This document shows, piece by piece, positions 39,372 through 51,872 of a stretch of 60,000 bases of DNA. A model generated the notes under the pieces. It ran no database searches, was not told the DNA's origin, and was given only the letters and a program-made list of their open reading frames with translations. The translations under genes were made by a program, and so were the position numbers. This stretch comes from Cryptococcus deneoformans JEC21 (taxonomy: Eukaryota; Basidiomycota; Tremellomycetes; Tremellales; Cryptococcaceae): positions 77,501 through 137,500 of the forward strand of contig NC_006670.1 of assembly GCF_000091045.1 (NCBI RefSeq), given 5' to 3'. Within the stretch, counting starts at the first letter, position 1, and the number at the start of each line of letters is the position of its first letter.

Positions 39372-41399
39372 TCAAAGCTGTTCTAGACGACCCTCCGCCT
39401 TCACCAGAGTGGCCTTTTTCAGCGCCTCTTTTGGAGGCCACTTGGCATCAAAGACCGAATTGAGTTCCTCGAGTGTTCGACCACGAGTTTCGACACCCAA
39501 GATGAACCAAACGGCCGCTTCAAAGGCATGTCAGCTTTTCAAACGCATGGCAGGGAACGGCGGTAATTAGAACTTACCATATACTAAGTTAAGCGCCACA
39601 AAGACCAGGTAATACTTCCATCCAATTGCTTCAAGAGCGATAGCTGTAACATAAGTGTTGTACAGATTGGCACAATTGCTCATGATCACATGCTGTCGCA
39701 GTAAATTCATTAGCACTGATGGTCGAACAGCTTTTTCGTATTGGACTCACCACTCCCATTCCCTTTGCTCTGGTATGGTTAGCCAACACCTCTGCACAGT
39801 ATGTGGCTGTCAGGGGAGTGTACACAAAGCTATAGGCACATCCAAACAAGAAGATAAACGCCACACCAGCATTGCTCATGGGCGCATCCACATTATCGGC
39901 TCCGCCCTCGAACTGGCTCGAAAAGCCTGTCACAGCAGCAAACAAGCAGGCAAGTACGATGGATCCCACCCAAAGCTTAGTACGGCGGCCAATCATGTCG
40001 TTGGTGGCCGAGCCAAAAACGGCGCCGGTACAAGAAACAATCGAGTTGGCGAACGTCAGGAGGAGACGACGGTCGGTGGATGTGATGCCGAGTTTGGTGT
40101 ACATTGAGGGGAGGTAGTACGTAAGGACAGAGTTCTGAATCGTAGTGGTTAATAGCTGTTGGGACGTGTAGATTAGGCCCAGACTTACACCGGAGAGCTG
40201 TGCGAAGAAGGACATGCACGCCATCATAAGAAACCTCCATCGCTGGTTATGAGTATCGACACTACAAGCTGATCAGTGCCCGTATTATTCTACAAAGTTG
40301 CCCATACTCACAGATCATAATAGTTCCACCAAGATTGTGCTTTTTTTACTTGAATACCCTCTTCAAACTCTCTCAATTCCATCTGGACTACAGGATGATT
40401 GATATCACCGCCTCCATGATATTTCGCTAAGATCTCCGCCGCCTGGTCTGTTTTGCCTCTAGCAGTGAGCCAACGTGGTGACTCGGGGACGAAAGCGAGA
40501 CCCGCAAGGATACATGTTGGAGGGATTAGCTGAAGGCCAAGGGGAAGACGGAAAGCTAGCTCGCCGCTAGATTTGTTGGAAGCGTAAGCCACACCAGTGG
40601 AGAGAATGGAACCAGCGTAGAAGACTGCATAGATTATCAGCTCGTCGTTCTTTAATCCCTAGAAGAAAGGCGGGTGCTTTACAAGTGTTATAGAAGCCAA
40701 CGATTCGAGCCCTCCATTGAGGGGGAGCAAGCTCAAGGGCATAAGTAGGTGCTGAGCTAGTACCGATAGAGATACCAAATCCCAGCAAGAATCGACCACC
40801 GAGCAAATAAGAATCATTCTTTGCAGCAGTGAGGATGATGGCGGCCGCCATAATGATGATAGCGCCTGAACCCATACCTGCCCGTCTGCCAAAGTGGTCA
40901 CAGATAGGTCCTGTGAAAAGGGAACCGATCATATTACCGATAGTATAGATCATGAATATGCTAGAGTAATAGGACTGATGAGCAAAAAACGATTTGAGCA
41001 AGGCTCAGGTGGAGACACTTACATTCCAGTGGAGCTGCCCAGTTCTTCGTGATGGAAGTACTCAGAGTACTGTGACATGGCATTGATAGAACTGAAGATA
41101 GACTGTACCATCACCCATTGGTATCAGCCCCTTCCTCTGCATGAGATTCCTCCACGTTAACTTACCCCATCAAAGCCAGAAGCAGTGGCATTCAATGCAG
41201 CCACAAGTAAGATCCCATAGAGCTGGAAACTAGTTTTCGACCACGGATTAAGAGGAGAAGCAGAGATGGTCTCATAGAACGTTGCCTCTCCCTGTTTCTG
41301 AGTGGTTTCGAGCTCGACATGAACCTCCTTCTTGTCGAATGATGAGTGAGAGCCTACCGGCTCGAGGCTATGAACGGCAGGAGCGGTCTTGTCCTCCAT
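39372..41399 (-). CDS. MFS sugar transporter (sugar porter, lactose-permease-like)
   Basis: Eight exons join to 540 residues: 41166-41399, 41023-41102, 40683-40960, 40312-40624, 40189-40261, 39751-40134, 39578-39692 and 39372-39517. Sugar-porter signatures are in order: CDHFGRRAGM after TM2, GGRFLLGFGI, LAPPQWRARIVGFY, PESPRWL before the central loop, ATYCAEVLANHTRAKG, and GVETRGRTLEEL after the last TM. Twelve membrane helices are expected. The loop motifs recall fungal lactose/hexose porters (LAC12 type). The plasma-membrane substrate cannot be read from sequence. Start: first in-frame ATG; the longer frame has only a TTG. It shares a 1.05-kb promoter with the PhyH gene that is rich in GTGGGG motifs. 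Confidence 0.9.
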
Positions 41400-42451
41400 T
41401 GCGAATGAGCTCAACTGCTTGTTGGAATGATAGATAGCTGGTGTTAGAGAATGGTGGATAATCTTCTATTACCTGGTGGGGGGAAGCTCGTCGCGTAAAA
41501 GTCTCTCTATTTGTACATCTTTTCTCATCTGGTCATAAGCTATTCGTCCCTTGGTCAGTTTGTGAGTCTTCCCCCACTCTCCCCCACTCCATAATCTATC
41601 CCACGATAAGGCACATGATATCCTGAGATTATTTGGCTTTTCGGGCTTCAGAGTTTTCGGCGCTGGTGGGAATAGGCTTCTTCCAGAAGAGAGAAGTCAG
41701 GTGCAGGTGACTTTCCGCCATCTTACGCGGTAGACGGCAGTTCATTACTCAATCGGTCATGGCTGGCAGAAGAAGTACTGGGCGCTTTATTTGCTTACTC
41801 CTCCACAAAAAAAAACAACTTTATTAACAGACTTTCTTAAACCCACTTACGGTTTCTAACGGTCTAACGGTCTGTATGCAAGGTGGGGGAGCAGTATAAA
41901 GAGAGTGGGGGAGAAGTAATTATGTAAACTTTGTGTAGTTCATGATAACAAGTCTCCTGATGATTGAAAATGACGGTTGACGGAAGAAAGATACCAGCTG
42001 CGGTATGGGGTAAGCAGTATAGCTATAAGCTTATCTCCCAAATGACGGCTTCTGGGGCTCCACCTACCTTTCTCTCTTATCTCATAATTGCTTGTTTCTT
42101 AGAGCGCTGTGATGAGTCGTGAGCATTTCTAGCCTGCTCCCCACCCTGGGCATTTACACGGATAACCAGTTGATGCCGTTCAGAGTATAGCCGACCGATG
42201 TCGGCCTCGTCCCGGAGGAATACATCGTCAAGCACATGACAATCCAACGGCGAAATGGTTTTTAGATCTCCCCCACTTTCATCTGATTGACCAAGTGGGT
42301 CAGAGTGGGGGATATTGTTATTATCCGGTCCATATAATAATATCAGGTCGAACTCTCAGCGACTTTGTTATTCAATACACCACCAATTTTCACCTTTCTC
42401 CTCTTGAAACGCATAGCCAACTTTCCATCTTTACGATCAGCGATAACAACA
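41400..42451. promoter_or_regulatory. Divergent promoter with eight GTGGGG (Mig1/CreA-like) motifs
   Basis: GTGGGG or its complement CCCCAC occurs at 41476, 41572, 41582, 41883, 41905, 42139, 42271 and 42305. Five copies extend to AGTGGGGG or its complement. The core fits the SYGGGG/SYGGRG pattern of Mig1/CreA-type carbon-catabolite repressors. About one half of a hit is expected by chance in 1 kb on both strands. The flanking genes are the sugar transporter and the PhyH dioxygenase. Confidence 0.6.
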
Positions 42452-43769
42452 ATGACTAGGCCGGCTTTTCTCAACGACCTCGAGCGTGACGGTTATGTCG
42501 TAGTTCCGGGCATTGTTCCAGAGTCAAGTTGCGATGAGTTTATCAGCGAAGCTTGGGAATGGCTGGAGAGCTTCCCCTATGGATTCAAGAGAGATGACAG
42601 GTCTACTTGGACCACCGAACACTTACCTTATAGCACAACGTAAGTTGCTCCCGCAGATGGGCACGTTATTGTCCAGAGGTGCGTCGTGCTGATGATTCTT
42701 CTTTCTGTCCCAAGTGGAGGCTTGTACAACAGATATTCTGTCAACCACGAAGCTTTCGTGTGGAAGATTCGAACGTAAGTGAAGCTCCATAAGTGCAAAG
42801 GTAAAGCCCTGTGATCCTCACGGTAGTAATGTAGGGACCCTGGTATTAGGAAGATCTTCGAGCAGATCTGGGATACAGATGATTTGATCGTATCTTTTGA
42901 CGGCATGAACGCCTCCCTACCTATTAATGACCAAACGGGCCGCACGGACATAAAGCCCACTGCACCGTGGCCTCGTCAGTCAACTTCCCCTCTTTCATGA
43001 CCTCATCCACTTGATTGACTTCGATATCACGTTAGATATTGACCAGAACCCACGAAACGTCAACCGTTTCGAGCTATACCAAGGTATCGCAAACCTCGCT
43101 GCTAATGGGCCTTCTGATGGAGGACTGTGCGTACTTAAAGGGTCACACAAGATTCATCAAGAGTACTTTGACTCGATGGGGGGCTTCAAGCCTGACCAAG
43201 ATGTGGGGGTATTGGAGAATGGTTATAACTACAAGCTAGAGGACACCGAGTGGTATAAGAACAAGGGGTGTGAAGAGGTGAAGATTTGTGCTGGTAAGGG
43301 CGATCTCATTTGTGAGTATTGACTTTTGGGCGGTTCACTTGATTCTTCGCTTACTTCTCGCTTCTTGTAAGTATGGGATTCGCGGACCATTCACTGGAAT
43401 GCTTCCCCCATAGGAGATCAAACCCGCTTTGTAACCTATGTATGCTATTGCCCTCGTAACTCGATGTCTCCAGCCGAGCTTGCCAAGAAGGTGGAAGTAT
43501 TTAAAGGGCGTAAGGGCACTACCCATTTCCCTGTGAGCTTCTTTCTCATCATTTTCGGTTTTGCCGCTTCTGTTAGATTAGAATAGATGAACTGACGTCT
43601 GCCATGTCTCCCGCAGTACTTGAATCGTATTCCAGTCGAGCGTCCAGGTTACTACAACGCTCTTCCCCGTCGACCTGATGGTACGCTTGATCCTGCCAAC
43701 AGGACAAGGCCCAGGAAGGAACCAGAAGAAACTCCTGCCGTCCTCAATGCTGTTGGCATTCGAGCCTGA
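42452..43769 (+). CDS. Phytanoyl-CoA dioxygenase (PhyH) family protein
   Basis: Exons 42452-42639, 42715-42774, 42835-42974, 43036-43311, 43372-43532 and 43617-43769 join to 325 residues. The family fold is an Fe(II)/2-oxoglutarate dioxygenase. The iron-binding HxD is His130-Ile-Asp132, created by the splice at 42974/43036, and the distal His is His229 in SRTIHWN. The N-terminal block DLERDGYVVVPGIV is typical, as is GLCVLKGSHKIHQEYF. Basidiomycetes have many paralogues of unknown substrate, so phytanoyl-CoA need not be the substrate here. No peroxisomal SKL tail is present (ends GIRA). Divergent from the sugar transporter; co-regulation is suggested by the shared promoter. Confidence 0.88.
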
Positions 43770-43885
43770 TCACAGCAAGTATGTTATTATTCACAAAATA
43801 CTGTAATGCGTCTAGTTGTAGTATGGATATAGGTACAACAGAAGTTGTGGAGCTATGTATTGTCTAGTTAAATCATGACGTTACT

Positions 43886-45057
43886 CTATGCAGTCTTGAT
43901 CCTGTTTCCTCCCGCCCCTCCATTCTTATCAAACGCTTCCACCCATTTGACTACTTCTTTCCATCCACTCACTCGCACGACACCTTCGGGTAACCATCCT
44001 TTTTGAATCTTCTCGTTTCTTAGTTTCTCACTCTCGCCCAATAATCCCTTTTCCTTCTTGGCGACATAGGTCATTTTCTCGATGGGAAGGGTCGATTCAG
44101 GGGAGCGGACGACAGCGTTCCAGGGGTAAGCGCCGAAAAGGAGGACTTTGGTAGCGTGAGGGTGGGTGTAGCATGAGGTAGCAATGTCGTAGGCGTTCTC
44201 CGCAGAATCGTCAATGAGAAACAACGATGAAGTATTGTGGATGATCTGAATTGATGCCAAATCAGTACCGCTATGACAATGAGGGGGGTTATACTCACTT
44301 CAGCTTTACTGCGCTTCTTGTGAGAAACGATAGCCTTTCGAGCTGCGTGGCCTTCATGTTCCTCCTTGGTGGGTTCAAGATCTTGAAAGGCACCAGTAAA
44401 GTGGATCTCGTCAAAAACTTGGGACGATCAGCACAACTTGCTGTTGACAGATGAGTATATACTCACTATCAGGGAGATACTCCATGATCCATTCTTCAGT
44501 CCCTTCTCTCTGACTCTCGGATCTAGCTGTGATGATAATAAGACTAAAACAAAGGTCAGTATTGTTCCAGTGATTGTCACTTTTCCATGCTCAACATACC
44601 AGTAGCCCATATCCTTAAGCTTTTGAAGGGCTTCTTTAGCACCTGGTACAGGCGGAGCGCGCATGTAAAGTCCGTTCTGATAGAGTTTTGACTGCATACG
44701 GAATATCAGTTCGAATGATTTTGTTGATATCTCAGAAGCTACTGACCACCATGCTCACTGTCTCCTCAGGGTTCCCCCAACCACGATTCATCCAATAGAG
44801 GTAATTCTCAAAGTCGTCAAGGGTCAAAGGTGGGTCAAGCCCGAAGAGTTCATTGTGCACTGGGGATTCGGCGTGAGGACTTTCAGTATCAACCGATCGA
44901 AATTGAACTCACTGCGAACGATTGTAGCGTTTGTCTGGCAGAGGACATCATCCATATCGACTGCGATCCTACCCTTGCCAATGCTGCTCTTCCCAACAGG
45001 AGTGGCCATCCCATCTGCAGTGATGACCTGTGTTTCTTGGTCGGCTGTGGTGGACAT
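43886..45057 (-). CDS. HAD-superfamily hydrolase (nucleotidase-like)
   Basis: Exons 44913-45057, 44747-44859, 44600-44691, 44467-44543, 44299-44417 and 43886-44245 join to 301 residues. HAD motif I is AVDMDDVLC with nucleophile Asp34 and acid/base Asp36. Motif II is the Thr in LIIITARSE, and motif IV is the Asp pair in LFLIDDSAENA. The layout resembles 5'(3')-nucleotidase-type phosphatases found across fungi. The substrate is unknown. The protein has no signal peptide, so cytosol is likely. It lies close behind PhyH (convergent, 116 bp apart) and 0.5 kb upstream of nothing else on its strand but the end of the SANT gene. Confidence 0.85.
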
Positions 45058-45582
45058 TTTGCTATTGTCGATGTATGTTGAATTGCTTTCAAAAAGGTCT
45101 TTGATTTATTCACTTTATACAGTCAGTCTTCCAGAGGATTAAGTGTTGTTTGCTCCTTAGACGGCTGGTCTTCGCTACTGATTTGGGCGATGATGATTCG
45201 CTTCTACAAAGGTTGATGCTGGGATAACAACTGTCGGTGATTTGTGTACAAACAGAAAAGTAACCCAGAAAGACTCCGAGGCATTTCGGCTCCTGCATAT
45301 CGCTGATTGGAGCAGTCAATGTCCGAATTCCATGATGCGAACTGCCGTTAGCCGGAAAACAGGGACAAGGTTATTTTGTTCTTCTTTGCTCATCGCAGAT
45401 TTCAGATTGCACGTTTATTACTGCTCCATCTTTCTTCTATAGCCTCGACTCTCATTCTATGCTCTAAAGTACCCATATACCCTATACATAGCTAGATACA
45501 CTGCTAGCAATACTATACTTGTTATATAGAACTAGACTTCATCGCTGCACTTTTTCCCTTCATTTCTCTTGCTACCTCAATT
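45058..45582 (-). promoter_or_regulatory. Promoter of the HAD gene / 3' end of the SANT gene
   Basis: About 0.5 kb without a supported gene between two minus-strand genes. It is AT-rich toward 45.5 kb, with a TATATAG-rich stretch likely belonging to the SANT gene 3'-UTR. Confidence 0.45.
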
Positions 45583-48500
45583 TTATCTCTCCTGATCACC
45601 GTTCCTATCATCTGCCACTCCATCGCCAGTCCCTCCTTGCGCCCCTCCTTCATGCTCCATATTTCTTAGCGGTGGTAACGTCGCAGACTGAAACCCTTCC
45701 GTCTTCTCATATTTTCTCTCGTCCCACTCTCTTTGACTGCCATCATGTGCTTGCGGCTGCTGCTGATGAAACTGCTCTCGATCGTGACCATGTGGTGTCA
45801 ATGGACCAATATGGCCATGTGCAAGAGGTGACCGATCATATGTCGCAGGCTGGGAACGAATAGGAGGGAGGGTCTCAAACCTAGTCGTACTGCTGGTGCA
45901 GATATGACCCGGTGGGGGGTGAGACTCCCATGATCCACGATGAGCCAATGTCGGCGCAGGCACAGCAGGCGCATGTCCATAGATAGGAGAAGCTTCAGGA
46001 CGAGTACCGTTCCAAGCATTTGGCGAGTGAGACATGTGAGGCAACGAAGGGGATTGAGAAGCGTGAGCCGAATGGCGTTCATCATGTCGCTGCTCGTAAG
46101 ACGGGTAACCCGCGGGGATGTCAGACGCTGCAGGCAGCGAACGCGGGGAAGGTCCCGTCACGACATCCAGTTCGCGTTCGTCGATAGTCACATCTGAGGC
46201 GGTATCTATAGAATCCGGCACAACCCCAATTTCACCCTGTTCACCTGCTTCCGTCGGAGGCTCATCATTCAAAAGAGCAGATATGCGCATACCGCCCGCC
46301 CTAAAGATGGGCCTCACAGGACTGTTACTCCCTTGAGCAGACTTTGGTGCGGATTGAGCGATATGAGAGGCATGCGAAGCCGGAGTAGGCGTGCTGACAG
46401 GGTTAGAAGAAGGAAACATACCCAAGCGCGGCTCGTAGCGATCTTGACTAGACATAAATGAAGGGAAGGCGTCGTATATTGTACGTCCACCGCTTTGGCG
46501 AGGCTTGTTGTACATTTCTGGACGAGCTTGTACAGGCGCATCAATTTGTTGGTGAGCTTGCGACTCAAGTGGTGTCTATTGACATTAGCGCTTTCCCGCA
46601 CGAATACGAACGCATGATCATCTACTCACAGATGTCTGCACCTTCGTTTCTTCAACAACTCCCGTCGTCCCAGTAACACCTTCCAAAGCTTCCAATTCCG
46701 TCCTATGACCTTCCAAAAAATTCCCCACCTGCCTTTCGGACTTGCCCTTCAATTGCGCTGCAATCAACTTGGCATCCATCCCATGCAACACGACAAGTTC
46801 CTTAACTTTTCGCCTCTCCTCCACAGACCAGTAAGAATTGGTGGCAGATCTTCGTGCGGGTTTCTCCTTCTCCGGTGCTCCAGCAACGGTGATGGCAGGA
46901 GGAGCGTTGGGATCGACAATGGGACCCGGTTCACCAGCGATCTTGCGTCGTTTACCAGCACGCCGGACGGGTGGGAGCAATTCAGCTTGAGCGGCAGAGG
47001 TTGCAACATCTGCGAGAGAGGCGAGAGCAGCGGCAGCGAGTTCCGTTGTGTTGGTCAAAGAAGGGTGCTCAGGAACTTCAGTCGCGGGTGTTAAGGCAGT
47101 TGTGTCAGGTTGAGCCGGAGGGTTCTGAGTTGGTGTAGAAAGTTCGGGAATTGAGCTGACTCGGGGTCGTTTGGCAGTCTTGACAGTCATACGCATCTTG
47201 GCTTTAGTGCTAGAAACTGAAGGAACTTCGCTACCGGCCCTTGACGTTGATGCCGAATCCATGTGACCTTCTTCTTCCTCCTCATTCTGCGGAGTTGGCG
47301 TTTGAGGCACTGCAACCGATTGCGATACTCTTTTTTTCCTACCGGGTCCTCCGCCTTCCCCTCTTCCTCGCTTACCGCCAGCTGGAAGCACCACCGACTG
47401 TTCTCTACCTTTAGCAGGCGTGGCAACAGCCGCATCATCTTTGGACACTGTTGGCTTTGCCCTCGTCAAATCTTGCATCAACGCCGAGCTCTTCGCACCC
47501 TTTTTCAATGCCAATTTCCTCTTTCCACCACCTCGCTTATGCGCCAACATGCCCTTGTAATCCATCTCTTTCTTGGTTCTGTAGTAATAAAGCACACATT
47601 CACCAGCTGTCTTGTTAGGAATTCCATCGGCAATTCTTCCAAACTGCTTTGGGTACGCCAAGTAACGTTTGACGAAGATAGCTCGTTCTTCCGATGTCCA
47701 TATAGGTTCGGCGACACCAATATTGTCATAGAAAGAAAGGGGATCTGTTACGAGGTCATTATCGTTGTCGTATTGCAAATTCCTCTCCTGGCCAACAATC
47801 ATATCGGGGATAACAGCGGCAGTTTTTGAAGCTCTGAGATTCGGATCCTTGAGAGCATTGTCGGCAAGCCCAGCCAAGATTTCTTCGAACTCGGCATCGG
47901 TAGCAACGATATCACCGCCCAAGCCACGACGACGGTTTGAACGAGAGTTGAAAATTTCCTCAACAGCAGGGGTGGTTGGGGCAACAGCACCAGGCGTGAC
48001 GACGGGGTGTATTGCACCGGGCATAGCGTAAAGTTCAGGAGGAGGAGGTCCGCGTTCCTTCATGAGCTCGTCGAGGAATGAACAATGGTCCTTCCATTTT
48101 TTGTTGATGGAAAGATAGCTGTCCTTGAGCCGTGTGATAGTATTTTTCGTCTTGACCTTTTCATGCGCGACAACAAATCTGACAAATTTGGCTCGGATAG
48201 CTTCTTCACGCTTCAAAGGACGGGTAAACTCCTTCAACATCCGCTCTCGCCCTTCATCATCCATGACCGTAACCCTTGAAGACTCCTCCGGGGCCGCAGC
48301 CATGTTCCATGCAAGAATGGGGAACTCTTGCAAGTGGACATGCCTTGCCTGCGCCGCCTTGACACTTGCGATAAGGTTCAACTCCCGGGCCTTTTCAGCT
48401 CCCAATTCATCTTGCTCCTCGCCGTCCTCAAGCACAAGTGTGTCAATTTCAGAGACGGCAGTTCTAAGTTCGACATCATTCTCAACGTCGGTAGATTGGC

Positions 48501-50739
48501 CAGAAAGCATGGAGTCTTTACGAGGAAAGGATTCTTTGCGATTTAAAGGAATGTTTGGAGGGAGTTTGACAGATCGTCGTTCGGCAATAGTAGAGTGAGG
48601 AGAGAGCTGGGGAACCGTGTCGGTTTGCTTGCCTGAAAATGGTTCGGTGGGTTCCGGAACAGCACCCTTTCAAAGATATTAGACAAAAGCTAGATCTGCC
48701 AGGACATAAACTTACGTTGTTCGCCATATTGGCATCGACAGACTCTATAACTTTCTCTGCTTTTGGAAGTGAAGGAGATGTTAGTTGAGATGGAGCGACG
48801 GCATCAAGAATCGGTGAAGTTTGCCTTTCGACAGAAACTTCAGACCCATTTTCAAGAGGGGGCGGGCCGAGAGGCGAAGCAGGATCCATAGAGACATCTT
48901 TTGTGTCATGACTAGTCATGATAATATCCGTTGTGATAGTCTCTTGAAGCATGCCGTTTGCCTGCGCATCGACTGTTTCGATCACAGGACTTTTCATTGT
49001 AACATCGTTCAATGTATCGGCCGTAGGTTGGACAGGTAATGCGGAATACCCAGTCTCCGTTGTCGTATCACGCACTGGATTAATGGCAGGGTGTTCAACA
49101 GGACTAGCTTCTTTTTCTTCCTTCACCGGGGTGCTATCAGGCATCCCATCGTCGGCGTCAGGTAGTGATGGGGGTGGAGGAACAGAAGGCGTAGCTGGAT
49201 GATCTGTCCGTTCAGGATCCCTTTTTAGCTCCTCAATTCGCTTATCAGACGTGATAGCCGCTTCCGATAACCTCAATTCACCGTCCTCAACCGGCACATG
49301 CGTAGGCTGCTTTGACCGTTGCACAGGAGAAATAGGACGAATAGGATCGCGTGGAGGGTTAGATGGACTTCGCCGTGGCCTTACTTGACGACTTTCTTCA
49401 GTTCTTTTGTTCGACCAAGAGCTCAAAGCAGGACTAGGTCGTCTCCTGTCTAAATCCCTATCAACTCTGCCTCTATCCCTTTCTCGTAACCACTCCCTTT
49501 CCCTCTCCCTTTCGCGCTCCCAATGCTCTCTATCTCGATCTCTAGGTGGAGTCCACGCGCGTCGACGTTCTTCAGGGTAATTCCATGAGGGATTACGAGC
49601 CGTTTGTACAGGAGATACCACTTCGCCTTCCTCTAAATCTTGCGATTCCGGAGCAGGTTTCGGTTCGATCTCCGTGTTGACTGGCGGTAAACTTGGTACT
49701 ATTGAGCCTGGAGGTAAGCTCTGAGGCCTTTCCACATCTCTTGTGCGTCTGGAGTCGATGGGACTATTCGAGCCCCTCGCAGAATTAGGGGCATTTGGTA
49801 TGTAGGTAGTAGTAGGGGAAAACTTGGAGATGGTTGGAGAGGGTTGCGCGGAGAGGGATTGTGCAGCGGCAAGATTAAGACTTGGTAAACCGTTGGGTCC
49901 GGAGGTACGTCGAGGCCCAGATTCTCTGTCCCTATCATTCCACATCGGAGCGCCTTGAGACTTGGGCCCTGGAGGTATCCGGGAAGGATATGGAGAGGCC
50001 AGTGGTTGAGCTGTCACTGACCTCGGACCTCGAGGAGCCGAAGGAGGGGATCTCGGCCTTTCGGAAGGATATGAATGGGGCATGGATGATGTTATCGGCC
50101 GAGGAGGTCCACGAGGTGATGGTTCGTAGCGGTCCCGGTCATCTCGTCGGTCTCCAATCCAGCGCCGATCTTCTCGACCCCAGCCCTCCCTATCTGGCCC
50201 GCGGGACGGTACAGAAGAAAACCCGCCAGGTCTTCGAGGTGGCTGATTATCCAAATCTCCCGCAATACTGGTTCCCGACCGCCATCCGGGATCCAAAGCA
50301 AGACGATCACGAACGTCGTAAGATCTATCCCTGTCTCTTTCCCAATCACGTTCACGGTCTCGAGCACGTTCACGATCTCTATCTCGTTCCCAGTCACGAT
50401 CGTACGATCTTCGAGGTGGCGAAGGGCTAAAACTACGTGGCCGAGAACCAATGCTTGGGCCGGATTGGTAAGGACGGACGGGTTGACGAGGCGGTAGTCT
50501 ACTGGACCACGGTGGTATCGGATAAGGTCGTGTTGTTGCACTCTGCAGAGCGTGCGGTATGTCAGGAACCAACGGGATTACTAACGAGGAAAAGTAACAC
50601 GCACATATCCTTCTCTGTCTCTATCCCGTTCAAAATCATCCCGTCTCGATGGGCCCGACCTGGGGGACCGGCCAGTCGTGCCTACGAGCGGCTTTGCTGG
50701 ATACGGTGCTGGTCTAGAAGGACCAGCGTCGGGGTACAT
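45583..50739 (-). CDS. SNT1: SANT/Myb-domain corepressor, SNT1/NCoR-like
   Basis: Exons 50605-50739, 48716-50542, 46630-48666 and 45583-46575 join to 1663 residues. Two SANT domains are visible: about 975-1021 (IWTSEERAIFVKRYLAYPKQF...TAGECVLYYY) and 1264-1309 (YWSVEERRKVKELV...ERQVGNFLEGHR). This pairing is that of NCoR/SMRT and yeast Snt1, scaffold of the Set3 histone-deacetylase complex. The N-terminal ~600 residues are Pro/Ser-rich with Arg-Asp and Arg-Glu dipeptide runs (near residues 70-105 and 330-375). The C-terminal ~330 residues are disordered, His/Gln/Pro-rich. Nuclear chromatin role is inferred from the SANT pair; the symbol is by similarity in layout. A 182-residue antisense frame over the RD/RE region is a shadow. 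Confidence 0.82.
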
Positions 50740-51428
50740 GGCTTCTGCCCTTGTTTAGTGATGTGGCGACAAAGGCAGACGTCGCACTTTTGGGGAAATT
50801 CGAGTGTGTATAGGGGCTGTTCTCGGTTTTCTTCTTACTTCATACCGTACAGAAGTATAGCGCGATGCAGATATCCGTGGTGGATGGAAGGGTTCCGCCG
50901 CCGATAGATGGATGTCGAATCGAGAAAAGGTGAAAAGTATTACTGAACACCATGCGTGAACCGACAGGTTAAGATCCCAAATAAATCTAATGAATGAGAA
51001 TGTCGAATTAGAAACGCGGTGGCGATTTTGTAATGCGCGTTGTTTTCCACTACAACTTCCTTGACTTGCGGCTTGCTGGGTGGAAGTGCCACAGCTAAAC
51101 GCGTCTACGGATAATAGCGGAGATTTGACTCACATTGCTTTTGTTACGTAATTTAATGGGGGCTCGATCTTTTGTTTGGCTCCTGGCCTCCCGCTTCATT
51201 TGTGGTCTACGACGTCATCGTTGTTCACTCCCCCATCATCATGTTGTCCTCCAGCGACGATGGAGTATAACGCCCGGAAAAGTATATAAGTAGGTAGCTA
51301 GCGCATGCAGAAAAATAAATCAATTGTCCTTGCCACTTGCTCTTTGAACAGGCCATCCTAATAATAGCGACAGCTTCAAACTTACTGAATTAATTATTCT
51401 ACTACTGTAATCACTCAAAAGACACAAG
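50740..51428. promoter_or_regulatory. Divergent promoter of the SANT gene and the 94-residue protein
   Basis: About 0.7 kb with no gene. TATATAAG at about 51282-51289 lies 140 bp upstream of the small gene and may be its TATA box. Confidence 0.5.
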
Positions 51429-51872
51429 ATGACGAACCTTTTTGAAGGCCTTTACCACACTGTCCAGGTAAGACGACCATCTTCACATTATTATCTTTGT
51501 GATGATGACTCACCTGATAGCTTTCCAGGGCATTTTCCAAAGCATCTTCGCTGTTTTCCAGTCATTCTTCAACGTGGTGTATGCTTTTGTGCACGGCGTA
51601 GTGTCCCTGGTGTGGAATGTCTTGGAAAGCATAGCCGAGTTTGTGGGAGCTTCGGTACACTTTGTGATCTGTGAGTATAAGCTCTTCCTCAGCCTCTATT
51701 TGCGGAAGCTCCTCCCACCTACTCAATTTCTTATTGAAAATGGGTCGCTGACCGTCCTCGTCTTCTAGCCAACATACTGATTATAGGACTAATCGCGCTT
51801 GGCGTGGTTCTTTACAACGATCGTAACAAGAGAGGCACATTGGGTAACGATTTGAAGAAGAAAGCACAATAG
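51429..51872 (+). CDS. Small amphipathic membrane protein of unknown function
   Basis: Exons 51429-51467, 51529-51670 and 51769-51872 join to 94 residues. The middle (about 14-60) is a long run of hydrophobic residues broken every three to four by polar ones (IFQSIFAVFQSFFNVVYAF), as in amphipathic helices that coat lipid. A true membrane helix follows (ILIIGLIALGVVLY, about 63-76), then a basic tail (DRNKRGTLGNDLKKKAQ). The short exons, canonical GT-AG introns and a TATA-like box support a real gene. A role at ER, lipid droplet or other membrane is a guess from composition; no family is recognised. Confidence 0.75.

Noticed and set aside
49882..50430. Plus-strand 182-residue frame opposite the SANT gene
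   Set aside because: Produced by the RD/RE codon repeats read in antisense; no domain.
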